This document shows, in pieces, positions 38,601-39,799 of a DNA stretch of 39,799 nt (positions are counted from its first letter, which is position 1; each line of letters begins with the position of its first letter). The position numbers and the translations under genes were made by a program. The stretch is from CAYMCV01 sp964389005. GTDB taxonomy: Bacteria; Bacillota; Clostridia; Lachnospirales; Lachnospiraceae. The notes under the pieces are model-generated. The model saw nothing but the letters and a program-made list of their open reading frames with translations. It did not search any database and was not told the DNA's origin. The stretch lies in NCBI GenBank assembly GCA_964389005.1, contig CAYMCV010000006.1:1-39799 (forward strand), given 5' to 3'.

Positions 38601-39799
38601 ATTTCAGGAAGCTGTCCTTGGATATGATGTGGTGGGAGCACAGAATCGTTATGCGCAGGCAGAGGCGAAATGGGTGCTTGCGAAGGCAAGTGAACACAAA
38701 GCACTACGAAAGGAATTACAGTTTTACGCATTGAAACCCTACGAAGTCACAGATGAGAACATTCTCATGACTTATCGGATGCTTGCTGATTTTCAGGCGG
38801 CGAATGCGGTTATTACGAGTGAACAGGCATTTTTGGCATCGCATTTTGGTGGATTTTATCGTCAGGAAGACACCGATTATGCGAAATTGGGGCAACTGTT
38901 TGAAGACAATCTGGCGCTTAGAAATTTGATTTCCGATGCCGGAATGTCGACTGCGGTTCAAAGTGCTGTGATTACAACATTGTCAAAAAACAGCGATCAA
39001 AGAAAAGAAATTTTCGGAGAACAATGGGAATTACTCGTTGCCTATGAAAAAGCACGGGCGACGACACTTGCGACGGAGAGCCATTTTATGAAGGACTACG
39101 CATTTCGTTGGGAATGCGTGGCAGGGCAGGTACCGCTCGTTGCGAAAATAAAAGAAATTATACAGAATTGTTTGAACCACATGGATGGATTGCGTGCACA
39201 GGCGGCATATGTTAATTGTGTTGAAGAATTGCGAAAATTGAAACTGGGGGAGGTTGCGGAAGCATACGAAAAAGGAGTATTGTCTCCGGAAGATTGTCTT
39301 GATGCATTTAGATGTAATGCAGCAAGAACCATTGCAATGCGTTTGATTCATGAGAGCGACACATTGCGTCAGTTTACGGGAACGGGATTTGAAGAGAGTA
39401 TTTCTCAATTCAGGGATGTGCTCGGTGAATTTGAGGTATTGTCAATTCGTGAATTGGTGGCGCGTCTTTCTTCAAAAATACCGCAAATGGGAATGGAATG
39501 TGCACAATCTTCGGAACTCGGTATCTTACAGCGCGCAATCAAGAGCGGCGGACGTTCCATGCCGATACGTAAATTGTTTGACAGGATTCCGACATTGATT
39601 CGACGTCTGTGTCCCTGTATGCTGATGAGCCCGATTTCTGTGGCGCAATATATTGCACCTTCGTTTCCGAAGTTTGATTTGGTCATCTTTGATGAGGCAT
39701 CACAATTGCCGACCGGAGAGGCTGTCGGTACATTGGCACGCGGAGAAAATGCCATTGTGGTCGGAGATCCAAAGCAGTTGCCGCCTACGAGCTTCTTTA
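35680..39799 (+). CDS. DUF4011-type giant superfamily 1 helicase (3' end outside window)
   Basis: The reading frame is open from the ATG at 35680 (GGGGG upstream) to the window end, 1,373 codons, so the gene is partial. Residues about 230-262 have a transglutaminase-like look: GTCLDL with Cys234 and EHAFVGCW with His260. A DUF4011 block WERKLLDLSLRNTLLSF starts at 394. The helicase has P-loop GPPGTGKS (701-708), a long helical insertion (about 760-1290), Walker B VIFDEASQLP (DEAS from 1338) and GDPKQLPPT (from 1362); domain 2A is outside. Related proteins often end in a Vsr/DUF559-like nuclease or DUF3320 and have been linked to phage defence. It lies 36 bases after the giant gene with no terminator between, yet looks functionally unrelated. 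Confidence 0.85.
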   Translation, partial: MQYDIVKEVTTQENHKELPIQIGGMINRTINFAMQQNYVSAVRSIILTECAGKSWRDLTVHLSFEPAFAEEMDILVRRLDSYARVEIKPEQIVLNTEYLMGLTEKMVGNIEVSVRNGEETVSVWKKPIELLAYDQWSGSLFMPELLSAFVLPNHPDVIRIVNKAGTYMQKWKGSPSFLAYQEQDPNSVKMQIGAIYAALQEENIAYAVPPASYESVGQRIRLPQAITEQKMGTCLDLTLLYAGCLEAIGLHPLIVIEKEHAFVGCWLEEKTFAECIQDDVSALLKRMAEGMNELISVETTTSTAGKSVSFEAAVTAGYEKLIIEENFGYAVDVSRCRVSGIHPIPVRIMENGQYRMVDYGVRKAEEITRQPENLSTAGSGATLTKNEMTKQQLWERKLLDLSLRNTLLSFRVTKSAVQLLVDNPSVLEDELSKGEAFSIYPHPEDLEFPARENSIYAVGDMKNVGEQLVSTEFRNHRIRTFMDETELEQAMKHLHRSSKNSLEENGSNTLYLALGFLKWFENDNSKKERFAPLILVPVDIIRKIQEKSYQIKIRDEEAQMNITLLEMLRQDFQMDIGGLDPLPLDDNGIDIPLIFNMIRQGVMEKKRWDVQPLCFLGTFSFNRFIMWNDIRNRQQDIVTNKVVASLISGKMEWTPHEHILTAEELDDCTNPSEMVVPLSADSSQMVAICAAAQGQSFVLHGPPGTGKSQTITNMIANALYQGKSVLFVAEKMAALNVVQKRLERIGLSPFCLELHSNKSQKRAVLSQFEKTLETGRYAQPQEFAAKAAKINELRKHLNDVVREIHRKRECGFSLYELLSMYEGLNIYRGKLSFDEDFCTDINAERWECIMEKLKMFRAAAGERGRDSALSVFYLKDYSMQLRDTLVADMKQYLAELDILSQQIAAVRNAFAIDEPESANMLTFFDRLTVQCKRMDVCIGGLLNDADLNIQADNYRRILMAGVKRQAIKKELLKSFQEAVLGYDVVGAQNRYAQAEAKWVLAKASEHKALRKELQFYALKPYEVTDENILMTYRMLADFQAANAVITSEQAFLASHFGGFYRQEDTDYAKLGQLFEDNLALRNLISDAGMSTAVQSAVITTLSKNSDQRKEIFGEQWELLVAYEKARATTLATESHFMKDYAFRWECVAGQVPLVAKIKEIIQNCLNHMDGLRAQAAYVNCVEELRKLKLGEVAEAYEKGVLSPEDCLDAFRCNAARTIAMRLIHESDTLRQFTGTGFEESISQFRDVLGEFEVLSIRELVARLSSKIPQMGMECAQSSELGILQRAIKSGGRSMPIRKLFDRIPTLIRRLCPCMLMSPISVAQYIAPSFPKFDLVIFDEASQLPTGEAVGTLARGENAIVVGDPKQLPPTSFF

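Noticed and set aside
1..39799. CRISPR arrays, insertion sequences or prophage genes
   Set aside because: No regularly spaced direct repeats, transposase or phage structural genes were seen; the only strong repeats are coding tracts inside the surface-protein genes.

Overview
The window looks like chromosomal DNA of a sporulating member of the Clostridia, most likely Lachnospiraceae-like. The grounds are moderate GC, strong AGGAGG-type ribosome binding sites, a T-box-controlled cysE-cysS-mrnC gene run followed by rlmB and sigH (an order familiar in this group), and a cytosolic LacI-type sensor fused to a GGDEF domain. The placement is inferred from gene content, not from a database search.

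Layout. 1-2989: the probable tail of an upstream gene, then a promoter, a cysteine-type T-box leader and the overlapping genes cysE, cysS and mrnC, closed by a terminator. 3000-6852: rlmB, sigH and a soluble sensor/diguanylate cyclase. 6898-8750: a strong promoter, a structured leader, a DEAD-box RNA helicase and a two-way terminator. 8753-8874: a minus-strand tRNA-Pro(AGG) with its own promoter. 8992-10792: a DUF2974-type hydrolase gene converging on, and overlapping, a class I glutamine amidotransferase gene.

10979-35643 is the notable part: a 24.5 kb run of eleven tightly packed plus-strand genes behind one good promoter. In its middle lie six genes in the classical ATP synthase order c - b/delta - alpha - gamma - beta - epsilon. 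The beta-like protein keeps the catalytic motifs and the alpha-like protein keeps its P-loop and arginine finger. The c-like protein has no carboxylate at the ion-binding position, and no recognisable subunit a is present. The F1-like genes are flanked by four large or membrane-anchored surface proteins: about 2,080, 536, 243 and 3,482 residues. Each starts with one membrane segment and what appears to be a related beta-rich ectodomain. Three of them continue through a stalk (collagen-like, Gly-Gly-X or Pro/Glu/Lys-rich) into fibronectin-III-like modules, and the largest also carries about 19 GLUG-type repeats and a second, C-terminal membrane anchor. A five-helix membrane protein completes the set. 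My reading is a specialised F1-like ATPase that drives, moves or assembles an envelope machine instead of making ATP. The nearest precedents I know of are the type 2 and type 3 F1-like ATPases of mollicutes (gliding machinery, MIB-MIP). The function is inference; the gene content and residue changes are visible in the sequence.

35680-39799: the first 1,373 codons of a very large DUF4011-type superfamily 1 helicase, of a kind often associated with defence functions, running off the window end. The first surface gene contains a 10-N assembly gap at 15357-15366 that breaks its reading frame; it is annotated here as one gene.
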